Below, in pieces: positions 53,199 through 62,110 of a DNA stretch of 64,000 nt. This stretch comes from Ardenticatenaceae bacterium (GTDB lineage Bacteria > Chloroflexota > Anaerolineae > Promineifilales > Promineifilaceae). Made by a program: the position numbers and the translations under genes. Each line of letters opens with the position of its first letter. Position 1 is the first letter of the stretch. The notes beneath the pieces are model-generated. The model was given only the letters and a program-made list of their open reading frames with translations, did not search any database and was not told where the DNA came from. The stretch lies in assembly GCA_020634435.1 (NCBI GenBank), contig JACKBS010000004.1:806001-870000 (forward strand), written 5' to 3'.

Positions 53199-53227
53199 GC
53201 GGTTATCCGATTCAGGTGTGGCTCAGC

Positions 53228-53605
53228 TCAGGCAAAGCTGCTTTCCATTTTCAGCTGCCGGGCCGTAAAGCTGAAATATTCTTTCACTTTGCTGGTATTG
53301 TAAATCAGCAAAGTGATGATGCCCAAAACCAGTCCAATCGGATCGAGCACAATTACCGTGGTTAGCTGCAAAACCGAAACCAGATAGGGCGCTTTTTCCA
53401 GCCGCACCGGGTCGCCCAGGAGCTTAATGGCGTACACAAATTCGATGATGCCGATAGCTATCGGATAAAAACCAATCGGGAAGCATAGAAAGCCGATTAC
53501 GCTGCTAAAAAGCCCGAAGATGATGGTAAAGCCCCAGCCGATGTTTAAAAAACCATCGACCAGATAGATAATGGCAAGCAGTTGGATTCTTCCAGGTTTG
53601 GACAC
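53228..53605 (-). CDS. Small membrane protein
   Basis: The 125-aa protein has three to four membrane segments (about 7-28, 33-57 and 72-100) and a charged C-terminus. It starts at GTG 53605 with AAGGAG upstream. No family recognised; it resembles small proteins of the DUF4870 or tM2-like type only in size. It lies 29 bp upstream of the amidotransferase gene. Confidence 0.6.
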   Translation of the reverse strand: MSKPGRIQLLAIIYLVDGFLNIGWGFTIIFGLFSSVIGFLCFPIGFYPIAIGIIEFVYAIKLLGDPVRLEKAPYLVSVLQLTTVIVLDPIGLVLGIITLLIYNTSKVKEYFSFTARQLKMESSFA

Positions 53606-53737
53606 GACAACTTCTCCTTTTTTTGAAACTGGCGAGGCAAATAATGTCTATTGTGGATGATTTGGCGATAGGGGGCGTGACAAGCTGGCGACACAGCTCC
53701 GATGGAAAGATAACAAATTGTGGCAGATTTGAGGGAT

Positions 53738-54244
53738 TTAGCGCTTTAGGGCCAGATAGGCCATGCCGAGGAACATTTTTTCAACGCCGACGCCACTGCT
53801 GGCGCTGGTGTTCAAATAAGGGGCCTGGATGGAGGCAGCAAACTTTTTTGCATCGCTGGTGTCGTAATCTGGCTGTAGATCAATTTTGTTGCCCACCACC
53901 AAAAAGCGTTGCTCAGGCGCGACGGCAATAATTTCTTTGTGCCAGTCTTGCAAATGGGCCAGAGATTCTGGATTGGTGACATCGTGGACGAGAGCGGCCG
54001 TTCTGCTGCCACGGTATAGCCCGGTACGAACTGACTGGAAGTGAATCTGCCCAGCCATATCCCAAATAGAAAGTTTGATTGTATGACCTTTAATTTGCAC
54101 TGTCTTGGTCTGGAAATCGACGCCGATGGTGGCTACGCGGGATTGCTCAAAGCGCCCTTCGCAATACTGGCGGATGAGCGAGGTTTTGCCCACGTTGCCG
54201 TCCCCGGCAACGACAATTTTTAGCAGTGGAACGGTGGTTGTCAT
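53738..54244 (-). CDS. Rab-like small GTPase
   Basis: The 168-aa Ras-superfamily GTPase has all G motifs: G1 GDGNVGKTS (14-22), switch I Thr39 in ATIGVDF, G3 WDMAGQ (61-66, catalytic Gln66 kept), G4 NKID (119-122), G5 TSAS (146-149). IGVDF and YRGS are Rab-family features and are not those of MglA, which has a different switch II. There is no C-terminal Cys, so it is not prenylated. It follows, after 6 bp, a gene whose C-terminal part looks like a roadblock/longin-fold regulator. Bacterial Rab-like proteins exist but are poorly studied. A role in polarity or motility is inference. Confidence 0.87.
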   Translation of the reverse strand: MTTTVPLLKIVVAGDGNVGKTSLIRQYCEGRFEQSRVATIGVDFQTKTVQIKGHTIKLSIWDMAGQIHFQSVRTGLYRGSRTAALVHDVTNPESLAHLQDWHKEIIAVAPEQRFLVVGNKIDLQPDYDTSDAKKFAASIQAPYLNTSASSGVGVEKMFLGMAYLALKR

Positions 54245-54250
54245 TTACGC

Positions 54251-55024
54251 TTACCGTTTCCACTTGCCCAGAAAGTGTTCATGGGGAAAGACGAGTTCAC
54301 TGGCTTCAACGGGCGGCTTGGTTAACAGCGCGCGATTGGCTTTTTCAAAAAGGCCGTGCAGCTGCTCTAAAAAGTCGAGCTGGCGATTGGCGGGTTCCGC
54401 AGTAAAAAGGGCCATCAGAGTAGTGTATTGGCCTGGGACAAAACAGAGCCAGCGCCCGCCTTCAATGGCCGTGGCCTGGAGTCCACCCCCAAAAATTTCG
54501 GCCGTGGCTGAGCGGAAAGATGAAAGCATGGGGACAAACAGCGCGGGATCAACTTCAAAATTGCCCAAGGTGCTCAGAGGCATGCCGGAGTTATTTTCAT
54601 AGATGGCGTACCCTTTAGCTTTGGCGGCGTGTTGCTGCCGAATGAGGACACTTTCACCTTCTTGAAAGGCATCGCCCCATTCGCTTTGCCCCTGATCCGT
54701 TTCAATGAGGGTTTCCACAGCGCGCATTTCGCGCTGATAGTGAGCGTAAAGCTGTTGGAATTGTTGGCGGTTGATGTTGCCATTGGCAAAATCATCGGCA
54801 AGACGGCCGATTTTTTCTTGCAGCTTGTCTAAAAATTGTTGGGCTGCTTCTTTGCCAGACGGTGGGGGCGTTGGGGGCAACGGCCGTTCCGCAACTACTT
54901 CTGCCATGAATGGAGCAGAAACGGCCGTTTTCTCGCGCACAGGCGGCTTTGCTGGCGGGGATAAAGGTTTCTTTTCTGGTTCGGGGGTTGTGCCACCCAA
55001 GACACGTTTCAGCCAATCAAACAT
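54251..55024 (-). CDS. Partner of the Rab-like GTPase (possible roadblock/longin-type domain)
   Basis: The 257-aa protein has an N-terminal Pro-rich, charged segment (about 10-60), a helical coil (about 62-115; KEAAQQFLDKLQEKIGRLADDFANG) and a C-terminal alpha/beta domain (about 130-240; SGMPLSTLGNFEVDPALFVPMLSSFRSATAEIF, GGRWLCFVPGQYTTLMALF). This domain has the size and strand order of roadblock/LC7 or longin-type regulators that control Ras-like GTPases. The name is inference from pattern and neighbourhood, not a sure family match. It is 6 bp upstream of the GTPase gene in the same operon. Confidence 0.6.
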   Translation of the reverse strand: MFDWLKRVLGGTTPEPEKKPLSPPAKPPVREKTAVSAPFMAEVVAERPLPPTPPPSGKEAAQQFLDKLQEKIGRLADDFANGNINRQQFQQLYAHYQREMRAVETLIETDQGQSEWGDAFQEGESVLIRQQHAAKAKGYAIYENNSGMPLSTLGNFEVDPALFVPMLSSFRSATAEIFGGGLQATAIEGGRWLCFVPGQYTTLMALFTAEPANRQLDFLEQLHGLFEKANRALLTKPPVEASELVFPHEHFLGKWKR

Positions 55025-55138
55025 AGTTTATGCTGCTCCAGTAGTATCACAGTACTAGAGTATAGCAGGTGACGGCCGTATTCGTCAGTTAAATCGGCGT
55101 AAAGGAAAACGTGTGCCAGTTGACAGGAGCGATGAGCC

Positions 55139-55211
55139 GTAACCGGTTATCGGTGAACGGTAATCGGTCAGAGACGCCAATTACCGTTCACCGTTTACGG
55201 ATTACCGATTT
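55139..55211. repeat. GGTAATC-type hairpin array
   Basis: CGGTTATCGGTGAACGGTAAT CGGT units on one arm, ATTACCGTTCACCG TTTACGGATTACCGA on the other, right up to the stop codon of the LLM gene. The 190-bp gap holds nothing else. Confidence 0.83.
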
Positions 55212-56216
55212 CTAGTTGTAGCCGTCGGCAAAAATGTCAATCATCAAATACGGATCGCCCAGCGGGTAGAGGATGGGGCAGGTGCAGCCATTGTCGATGT
55301 ATTCGCGGACCTTGGCCTTCACCTCTTCCGGCGAACCGCTGGCGGTGCACATCTGCACCACGTCATCAGGCACTAGATGCATCGCGTTTTCGATCTCTTC
55401 TTCGGTGGCTGGCCAGGTGAGCACCTGGTGGATTTCGTCCAGCAGTTCCTGGCTGACGCCGCTAGCTTTCATCAGGTGCGGCTGCTGGCCCAGGTACTGC
55501 GTCATCATCTTGCGCGCGCCGTCGAGCGCTTTCTTGCGGTCGTTGTCCACCGAGCAGATCATGAGCTGCGGCCGGTCGATGTCGTCGATGGAGCGACCAG
55601 CCCGTTTGGCCCCGCGTTCCAGCGCATCCATCGCTTCCAGATTGTACTTGGGATGCACCAGATAGTTCAGGCAAGCACCATCGGCAATTTCGCCGGTCAT
55701 TTCCATCATTTTCATGCCGGTGGCCCCGATGTAGATGGGCACGTTGCGTGGTGTTTTACGGCCGTGTACCACGTCTAGCTGAATGCCATCCACATGATGA
55801 AATTCGCCAAAATGGGTCACGGTTTCCATGTTCAGCAGCTTGCGCAAAACTTCTACCGTCTCGCGCATGGCGGCCATGGGTTTGCGGCGCTCGATGCCCA
55901 CCTTGCTGGCCAGCGGATCCCACCAGGCGCCAATGCCGCAGATGATGCGATCTTCGGCCAGATCGTCTAAAGTGAGGAAGGTGGCGGCAAGTAGGCCGAT
56001 GTTGCGGGTCCAGTTGTTGGTAACGCCGCTGGCGATTTTTAGGGTCGTAGTGTGGGCGGCAAAGGCAGCCATCGGCACGATGGCGTCGCGCACCAGGCGG
56101 CTTTCTGCTTGCCAGACGGCCTCAAATCCTTTGGCTTCGGCATATTTCACCAGTTCAATGCCCTCGCGGATGTCGTGGGCATCTTGCAAATAAAGTGCTA
56201 CGCGGTCTTTTGACAT
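55212..56216 (-). CDS. LLM-class (luciferase-like) oxidoreductase
   Basis: The 334-aa TIM-barrel protein resembles F420-dependent methylene-tetrahydromethanopterin reductase-like members: YLQDAHDIREGIELVKYAEAKGFEAVW, SGVTNNWTRNIGLLAATFLTLDDLA, GIGAWWDPLASKVGI, PIYIGATGMKMMEMTGEIADGACLN. It may use F420 or FMN. Substrate unknown. Start with CAGGAG. It follows the xanthine dehydrogenase gene across a repeat hairpin. Confidence 0.82.
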   Translation of the reverse strand: MSKDRVALYLQDAHDIREGIELVKYAEAKGFEAVWQAESRLVRDAIVPMAAFAAHTTTLKIASGVTNNWTRNIGLLAATFLTLDDLAEDRIICGIGAWWDPLASKVGIERRKPMAAMRETVEVLRKLLNMETVTHFGEFHHVDGIQLDVVHGRKTPRNVPIYIGATGMKMMEMTGEIADGACLNYLVHPKYNLEAMDALERGAKRAGRSIDDIDRPQLMICSVDNDRKKALDGARKMMTQYLGQQPHLMKASGVSQELLDEIHQVLTWPATEEEIENAMHLVPDDVVQMCTASGSPEEVKAKVREYIDNGCTCPILYPLGDPYLMIDIFADGYN

Positions 56217-56233
56217 GAGATTCTCCTGGTTTT

Positions 56234-56289
56234 AGTGGTTGGCGGTTAGTGGTTAGTTGTTGGGACAAGCAACTAGCCACTAACCGCTA
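56234..56289. repeat. AGTGGTT-type hairpin array
   Basis: AGTGGTTGGCGGTTAGTGG then TTAGTTG, loop TGGGACA, AGCAACTAGCCACTAACC: six- to seven-base units with their reverse arm, between the xanthine dehydrogenase and LLM genes. Confidence 0.83.
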
Positions 56290-56296
56290 TTATCTG

Positions 56297-58894
56297 TTAG
56301 CTCGCATTTCCATTGCTGCCATCCACCCGCTTGGTGAGGCCACGCTTGGGAATGCGCATCGGAAGTTTGTAGCGGCGCACGCCGTCGTATTGATAGAGGG
56401 CATTGGCGACGGCACCCGCAGTGGGCACGAGGCCAATTTCACCCACGCCTTTGGCCCCAAACGGACCATACGGATCGGGCACTTCCACGCCGATGATTTC
56501 CATTTCGGGCATTTCTTTGGCGCGGAGGATGCCGCAGTCACGCAGGCGGGTAGATTTGGGACGGCCGTTTTCCAGCACCAACTCCTCGCTAATTGCATAC
56601 CCCAGCCCCATGTGAATCGATCCTTCTAGCTGGCCTTCAAACAAAACGGGGTTGAAGATTTTGCCAGCATCGTGGGCAGCGGTGATTTTTTGAATACGGC
56701 CGTCATCGTCCAACGTCACCAACTGCGTGGCGTAACTGTACGAGTAATGCGTGTACACCTTGTCTACCATCGCGCCTGGTTTAGTGGTCCAATCAACGCG
56801 GAAAAAGCCTTCGTAGCTGCGACCTACCAGCTCGTCCAGCGAGTGTGTCTTCAGGTCTTCCTTGAGCTGCTTACAGGCGTCGATGAGCGCGTTGCCGACC
56901 AGCGACGTGGCTCGCGACGCCGTGGTCATGCCTGCTTCCTGCTCAGAGATGGTGTCGATGCGCACCTCAATGAAGCTTGGGTCGATGCCCGTCTCATTAC
57001 ACACAACCTGCTGCGCAACGGTGTTAACGCCTTGCCCCATCTCGGTCCAGCCGTGGTCCACCAGCACCTTGTCTGGGGCTAAAATTTGCACGCGGGCCTT
57101 CGACTCATCTGGCATGCCGTTGCCGATGCCCGTATTTTTAATGCCGCAGGCAATGCCCGCATATGGGGCGGCGTAGTAAGCATCCTTGACGGCTAGCAGC
57201 GTGTCGCGTGCGCCCGCGCCGCCTTCGATGACTTGCCCGGTGGCGGTCATGTCGCCATTTTGCAGGGCGTTGTCGTAGCGGAACTGCCAGCGGTCGAAGC
57301 CACCTTTTTCGCACAGCTCGTCAATAAGCGATTCCAGGCCAAAAGCGCTCTGGTTCACCCCAAAGCCGCGCATTGCCCCGCAGGGCAGATTGTTCGTGTA
57401 GACAGCAACTGCCTCCACATCAGTAACGGGAACGTTGTACGCTCCGGTGGCATGCCCTGCTGAACGCTCCAGCACTTTCATGCCCACGGAAGCGTACGCG
57501 CCGGTATCGCCGACAAATTTAACTTTGACGAAGGTCAGCATGCCGTTGGCATCGCAGCCAATTTTGTAATCCATCCAGATAGGATGGCGCTTGGGGTGCA
57601 TGGTGATCGATTCATCGCGGGTGAGGCGGACCTTGATGGGCTGCTGCATGAGGAAGGCGGCCAGGGCCGCGTGCCCCTGCGTGGTCAAATCTTCCTTACC
57701 GCCAAAACCGCCGCCGTTGGGCACCATAACCACATGCACCTTTTGCAGCGGTAAGCCCAAAATTTTGGCAATCTGGATGCGGTCATCATAGATGCCCTGA
57801 CCGCTGGAGAACACTTCCACGCCATCGTCTAACGGCCGTGCCACCGTGCATTCTGGCTCCATAAAGCCGTGCTCAATCATTTGCGTCTCAAAAATGCCCT
57901 GGGCGGTATAGGCAGAGTTGATTTCTGCGGCGATCATATCGCCTCGGCTGGTATAGCTGCGGGACAGTTTATTGCCTTGCGGATGGATTAGCGGGGCATC
58001 CGGCAGCAGCGCCTTGTGCATGTCGGTGAGCGGCTCAAGCACTTCGTACTCAACCTGAATTGCGGCAACAGCGTCACGGGCGGCGGCGTCCGTTTCGGCG
58101 ACTACTAGAGCCAGCACATCGCCAACGTAGCGAGTAGTTTCGCCCTCCGCAATCATCAACGGCCAATCCTGCTTGATGAGGCCAATTTGGCGGTCGCCAG
58201 GCACATCTTGGGCAGTGAAGACGCGAATGACGCCGTCCATCCTTGCCGCTGCGCTGGTATCGATTTTGAGCACGGTGGCGCGGGGATGGTCGCTAAACTT
58301 GAGTGCGCCAAATTTCATACCCAGCAGGCGAATGTCGTCGGTGTAATGGTGTTGGCCAAGGACCAGTTTGGTGGCCTGGTATTTGGGCTGGAAGGTGCCG
58401 ATTTTGCCGTCTGACGCTGGCAGCTTCACTTCTTCTTCCTTGCGAATTGCCTCGGCGGCCATTTCCACGGCATCGACAATCTTTTTATAGCCTGTGCAGC
58501 GGCACAGGTTGGGCGTCAGGGCTTTTTCGATGTCGTCGCGGCTGGGTTCGGGATTTTTGCTGATGAGGGCGTTGGACTGCATGACGATGCCCGGAATGCA
58601 GTAACCGCACTGCACACCCCCGGAGGAGACGAAAGCGTTGGCAAACACTTCTTGCCGGTATTCCCCCAGGCCTTCGATGGTGGTGACGGTTTTGCCTTCT
58701 ATCTTGCCCATTTTGGTGACGCAGCCGAGAACGGCTTTGTCGTCTAGCTGGACGGTGCAGGCACCGCAGGCGGCTTGCGGGGCGCAGCCATCTTTGGCGG
58801 ATAGTATGCCCTTTTCGTCTCGCAAATAGGTGAGCAGCGGGGTTTCTGGATCGCCGTTGAACTCAATTAGTTCGCCATTTAGTGTAAATTTCAT
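56297..58894 (-). CDS. Fused [2Fe-2S]-molybdopterin xanthine dehydrogenase-family protein
   Basis: The 865-aa protein joins an N-terminal ferredoxin domain (cysteines in KDGCAPQAACGACTV, then Cys59), a second 2Fe-2S domain (VQCGYCIPG and NLCRCTGYKK, about 100-150) and two molybdenum-cofactor domains, without an FAD domain. It resembles throughout the so-called selenium-dependent xanthine dehydrogenase group and Desulfovibrio-type aldehyde oxidoreductase. GGGFGGKEDLTT and the later GAKGVGEIGLVPT (with the base Glu) are cofactor and active-site motifs. It should hydroxylate a purine or aldehyde. The ATG at 58894 has GGAGG. It lies in a nucleobase cluster with a cytosine-deaminase-like gene and a nucleoside-type ABC ATPase. 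Confidence 0.87.
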   Translation of the reverse strand: MKFTLNGELIEFNGDPETPLLTYLRDEKGILSAKDGCAPQAACGACTVQLDDKAVLGCVTKMGKIEGKTVTTIEGLGEYRQEVFANAFVSSGGVQCGYCIPGIVMQSNALISKNPEPSRDDIEKALTPNLCRCTGYKKIVDAVEMAAEAIRKEEEVKLPASDGKIGTFQPKYQATKLVLGQHHYTDDIRLLGMKFGALKFSDHPRATVLKIDTSAAARMDGVIRVFTAQDVPGDRQIGLIKQDWPLMIAEGETTRYVGDVLALVVAETDAAARDAVAAIQVEYEVLEPLTDMHKALLPDAPLIHPQGNKLSRSYTSRGDMIAAEINSAYTAQGIFETQMIEHGFMEPECTVARPLDDGVEVFSSGQGIYDDRIQIAKILGLPLQKVHVVMVPNGGGFGGKEDLTTQGHAALAAFLMQQPIKVRLTRDESITMHPKRHPIWMDYKIGCDANGMLTFVKVKFVGDTGAYASVGMKVLERSAGHATGAYNVPVTDVEAVAVYTNNLPCGAMRGFGVNQSAFGLESLIDELCEKGGFDRWQFRYDNALQNGDMTATGQVIEGGAGARDTLLAVKDAYYAAPYAGIACGIKNTGIGNGMPDESKARVQILAPDKVLVDHGWTEMGQGVNTVAQQVVCNETGIDPSFIEVRIDTISEQEAGMTTASRATSLVGNALIDACKQLKEDLKTHSLDELVGRSYEGFFRVDWTTKPGAMVDKVYTHYSYSYATQLVTLDDDGRIQKITAAHDAGKIFNPVLFEGQLEGSIHMGLGYAISEELVLENGRPKSTRLRDCGILRAKEMPEMEIIGVEVPDPYGPFGAKGVGEIGLVPTAGAVANALYQYDGVRRYKLPMRIPKRGLTKRVDGSNGNAS

Positions 58895-59068
58895 CAATTA
58901 ACCTCCATTTTGGGTTGCTAACGGCCGTTTCTCAACGTCCTATCAGCATCATGGATTCCCCAATCGGAGATTGACAGCTGCGGAGATGTCGGGGAACCCC
59001 ATCTCACACTCGCCAGTGCGCCAATCTCTTGAGTCCACACTTCTGGCTGACTATGGTGATTGCTTCCT

Positions 59069-59134
59069 AGACCGGTCAGGTGGCCATTAAGTGCCTCGCA
59101 GTTGCGAGTAGCATCGTGGCCACCTGACAGGTCT
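59069..59134. repeat. ACCTGTCAGGT-type inverted repeat, copy 1
   Basis: 18-bp arms: AGACCGGTCAGGTGGCCA (59069-59086) and TGGCCACCTGACAGGTCT (59117-59134), one mismatch. The interior has CTCGCAGTTGCGAG. The right end touches the ABC ATPase stop. The rest of the 235-bp gap has no gene. Confidence 0.82.
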
Positions 59135-60708
59135 TAAGATCGAGCTAATTCTTCATGCCGTTCGCCGGCCATCATCAGGCCAAGCTCGTCTGTGCTGACC
59201 TTGTCATTGTCCACGATACCCATAATTTCGCCACCGTACAGCACCACGATACGGTCAGATAGCGCCTTCACCTCGTCTAAATCTTCGGAGATAAGCAGGG
59301 TGGCCAGGCCATCGCTGCGATGTTGCAGCAGTTGGTTGTGGATGTACTCAGTGGCGCCGATGTCTACGCCGCGCGTGGGCTGGGCGGCGATGAGTAGCCG
59401 GGGCTGCCGAGCCAGTTCACGCGCCAAAATGAGCTTTTGAATATTGCCACCAGACAGATTTTTGGTCGGCGTTTCTTGCGTCGGGGTTTTGACGCGGAAG
59501 TTTTTGATGAGCTGCCCGGCATGTTTGGCAATGTATTTGAAGTCGAGGAAGATGCCTTTGCTAAACGGCCGTCTCACATAATCTTGCAAAATCATATTCT
59601 CAGCCACCGAGAAATCCTTCACCACGCCATCGTGCATGCGCTCTTCCGGGATGTAGGAGAGGCCAACTTTGTACATTTGCGACGGGGTGAGATGGGTCAC
59701 TTCTTTGCCGTCGAGGGTGATTTTGCCATCGTTCACCACGCGCAGTCCGGCGATGGAGCGAGCCAGGGAGCGCTGCCCATTGCCAGAGATGCCCGCCACG
59801 CCGACAATCTCGCCGCTGCGCACCTCGAAGGAGACGTTTTTGAGGACTTGTTTGCCGTCTTCATTTACGGCCGTTACGTTGTCCAACTTCAGCCGCACAT
59901 CCCCCACTTCACGCGGCGGGCGCACCCGCTCTAGCAGCACCTCGCGCCCCACCATCATGTTGGCCAAATCTTTTTTGGTCACATCTTTGGTGAAGCGTGT
60001 GCCTACAACACGGCCGTCTCGCAGCACCGTTACGCGGTCGGTCAGGGCAAAAATCTCGTTGAGCTTGTGGGAGATAAAGATGAGGGCGTGTCCGTCGGCG
60101 GCCATCTGGTGGAAAATGACAAACAGGTCGTCTACTTCTTGCGGGGTGAGAACGGCCGTTGGCTCATCCAAAACTAGCAGCGCCGCGCCACGATACAGCG
60201 CCTTGATAATCTCCACCCGCTGCTGCTGCCCCACGGCCAGCTTGCCCACGATGGCATTTGGGTCCACCTGCAAGCCATACTTGCTCGCCAGTTCGCGAAT
60301 CCGGGCCGATACGACGTCCAAATCCAGCCGGGGCGCACGCGAGGAGGGCAAGCCCAAAGCCACGTTTTCGGCTACGGTCATATTGTCTACCAGCATAAAA
60401 TGTTGGTGGATCATGCCAATGCCATGTTTGGTGGAATCGGTGGGGGAGTGAATGGTAATCGGTTCACCATTCAGGAAAATCTGTCCCTCATCTGGTTGAT
60501 ATAAACCATAGAGTATCTTCATCAGCGTGCTTTTGCCCGCGCCGTTTTCGCCTAGCAGGGCATGAATTTCGCCCGCTTTCACCTCAAAATTGACGTGGTC
60601 GCTGGCCAACACGCCGGGGAAGCGCTTCACAATGCCGCGCATCTCCAGCGATTCAATGCGAGGGAGACCGGAGGGGAGAGTCTTTTTGGTTTTGCCGTTT
60701 TCGTTCAT
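59134..60708 (-). CDS. ABC transporter ATPase of the nucleoside/BMP type
   Basis: The 524-aa protein has two ABC domains: Walker A GENGAGKSTLMK (about 53-65), signature AVGQQQR, Walker B LLVLDEPTAVLT in the first; GISGNGQRS (degenerate Walker A), LSGGNIQKL and LLIAAQPTRGVD in the second. This tandem arrangement belongs to sugar/nucleoside uptake systems (YufO, RbsA-like). It works with two permeases, not in the window, and with the BMP-family binding protein at 62111-64000. The second domain's degenerate Walker A is normal for the family. Confidence 0.9.
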   Translation of the reverse strand: MNENGKTKKTLPSGLPRIESLEMRGIVKRFPGVLASDHVNFEVKAGEIHALLGENGAGKSTLMKILYGLYQPDEGQIFLNGEPITIHSPTDSTKHGIGMIHQHFMLVDNMTVAENVALGLPSSRAPRLDLDVVSARIRELASKYGLQVDPNAIVGKLAVGQQQRVEIIKALYRGAALLVLDEPTAVLTPQEVDDLFVIFHQMAADGHALIFISHKLNEIFALTDRVTVLRDGRVVGTRFTKDVTKKDLANMMVGREVLLERVRPPREVGDVRLKLDNVTAVNEDGKQVLKNVSFEVRSGEIVGVAGISGNGQRSLARSIAGLRVVNDGKITLDGKEVTHLTPSQMYKVGLSYIPEERMHDGVVKDFSVAENMILQDYVRRPFSKGIFLDFKYIAKHAGQLIKNFRVKTPTQETPTKNLSGGNIQKLILARELARQPRLLIAAQPTRGVDIGATEYIHNQLLQHRSDGLATLLISEDLDEVKALSDRIVVLYGGEIMGIVDNDKVSTDELGLMMAGERHEELARS

Positions 60709-60724
60709 GGCTTTTCTCTGTTTG

Positions 60725-60786
60725 GGGAGATTAGAGACTGGAGATTAGAGATTCAATGAATCCCCAATCTCCAATCTCCAGTCTCC
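60725..60786. repeat. GAGATTG/GAGACTG hairpin array
   Basis: GGGGAGATTAGAGACTGGAG then ATTAGAGATTCA, answered by GAATCCCCAATCTCCAATCT CCAGTCTCC. It fills the gap between the ATPase and amidohydrolase genes and gives the latter its TAG stop (60786-60788). Confidence 0.83.
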
Positions 60787-62012
60787 TAATGCCAGATTGT
60801 CTCTGCTTTTCTTTCGGTTAAAACACGGCCGTTCCTAATCACGGTCCGATTGGCTGGCTGTTGGCGCAGGGCTTGAACGGCCGTTTCTGCATCCAGAATC
60901 ACCAAATTTGCCGCCGCACCGACGGTGACGCCGTAATTGTCCAGCCCCCACATGCGCGCCGCGTGGTAGCGGGGCATGTTGAAGGCCGCTTCGATTTCGT
61001 GTGGCGCGCCCAAATGGGCCAGATGGGCGGTAATGAGGGCCACTTCCAGCGGGTCCATCTTGCCAAACGGATAAAACATGTTTTGCAGATCGTCCTGCCC
61101 GCACACCACGTTCACGCCTGCTTCCAGGAGTTCCTTCACGCGAGCAATGCCACGTGGTTTCGGATAGCCACTATGGCGACCTTCCAACATACTGTTAATT
61201 GGCGCGTTGGTGATGATGTGGATATCCGCCGCCTTCACCTTGTCGATGATCCGCGTCGCCATTTTGTCGTCCCAGGCAGACATAGCGCAGCAATGCCCCG
61301 CGGTCACGCGCCCCTGCCAGCCGGTCTCGATCGTTTTGTCGGCCAGCAGCTCCAGCGAATGCCAGTACGGGTCATCCGTCTCGTCGATGTGCATGTCGAT
61401 GTCCACGTCGTACTTTTGGGCAATCTCAAAGGCGATGTCGATGTGGCGCGCCGCATCGTCCATGTTCTTTTCGCCGTGGGGCATGCCGCCAACAAGGTCG
61501 CAGCCGTTTTCCATCGCCTGCCACATCATCTCCACCGCTTCGGGATTTTGGGCCAGCCCCAGCTGCGGGAAGGCGATGAGCTGGATGTCAATCAGGGCGC
61601 GGTACGCCTCCCGCGCCGCCGCCACGCCGCGCAAAATGCTCAGCTTGGCGATGTGGTCGATGTCTACGTGGCTGCGCAGCCAGAGGGTGCCGTTGGTAAC
61701 GGCCGTTTTCACCACGTACCCTGATCGTTCCACAATATCCTCCACGGTCAGTTCATGCTTCACCCTGGCGTAGATTTCAATTGCTTCTTCCAGCGTCCCG
61801 CTCTGGTTGATGAGACCATCCCACAGCAGCGCATTTTCCAAATGAAAGTGTGATTCGATGAACGCAGGCGAGATCATGCCGCCCTGCGCATCAATTTCTT
61901 GTGTGGCACTGGGCAGAGTAGTGGGTGAAACGGCCGTAATCACACCCGCTTCAATGCCTACTTCGATGGGTTGACCGTGTTCGGAACGGCCGTTGCGAAT
62001 CACGAGGTCCAT
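60786..62012 (-). CDS. Cytosine-deaminase-like amidohydrolase
   Basis: The 408-aa metal-dependent amidohydrolase shows ESHFHLENA (metal His-x-His), DMHIDETDDPYWHS (metal His and base Glu), TAGHCCAMSAW and GQDDLQNMFYPFG (metal Asp) of the CodA/cytosine deaminase group. It should deaminate cytosine, 5-methylcytosine, isoguanine or a related ring; creatinine is less likely. The nucleoside-type transporter genes on both sides support a nucleobase substrate. The gene ends in a tandem repeat that forms the stop codon. Confidence 0.85.
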   Translation of the reverse strand: MDLVIRNGRSEHGQPIEVGIEAGVITAVSPTTLPSATQEIDAQGGMISPAFIESHFHLENALLWDGLINQSGTLEEAIEIYARVKHELTVEDIVERSGYVVKTAVTNGTLWLRSHVDIDHIAKLSILRGVAAAREAYRALIDIQLIAFPQLGLAQNPEAVEMMWQAMENGCDLVGGMPHGEKNMDDAARHIDIAFEIAQKYDVDIDMHIDETDDPYWHSLELLADKTIETGWQGRVTAGHCCAMSAWDDKMATRIIDKVKAADIHIITNAPINSMLEGRHSGYPKPRGIARVKELLEAGVNVVCGQDDLQNMFYPFGKMDPLEVALITAHLAHLGAPHEIEAAFNMPRYHAARMWGLDNYGVTVGAAANLVILDAETAVQALRQQPANRTVIRNGRVLTERKAETIWH

Positions 62013-62030
62013 AGTGGGTTAGTGGGTAAA

Positions 62031-62096
62031 AGACCTGTCAGGTGCCTTGAGGTTACTAGCGATCGCGGTGCAACTTGATGGGCACCTGACAGGTCT
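62031..62096. repeat. ACCTGTCAGGT-type inverted repeat, copy 2
   Basis: 16-bp perfect arms AGACCTGTCAGGTGCC (62031-62046) and GGCACCTGACAGGTCT (62081-62096). Same family as 59069-59134. The interior contains a single GCGATCGC. Confidence 0.84.
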
Positions 62097-62110
62097 AGAA
62101 AAACTAAAAC

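Noticed and set aside
62058..62065. GCGATCGC (cyanobacterial HIP1 octamer)
   Set aside because: I noticed only this copy; the iterated octamer here is ACGGCCGT.
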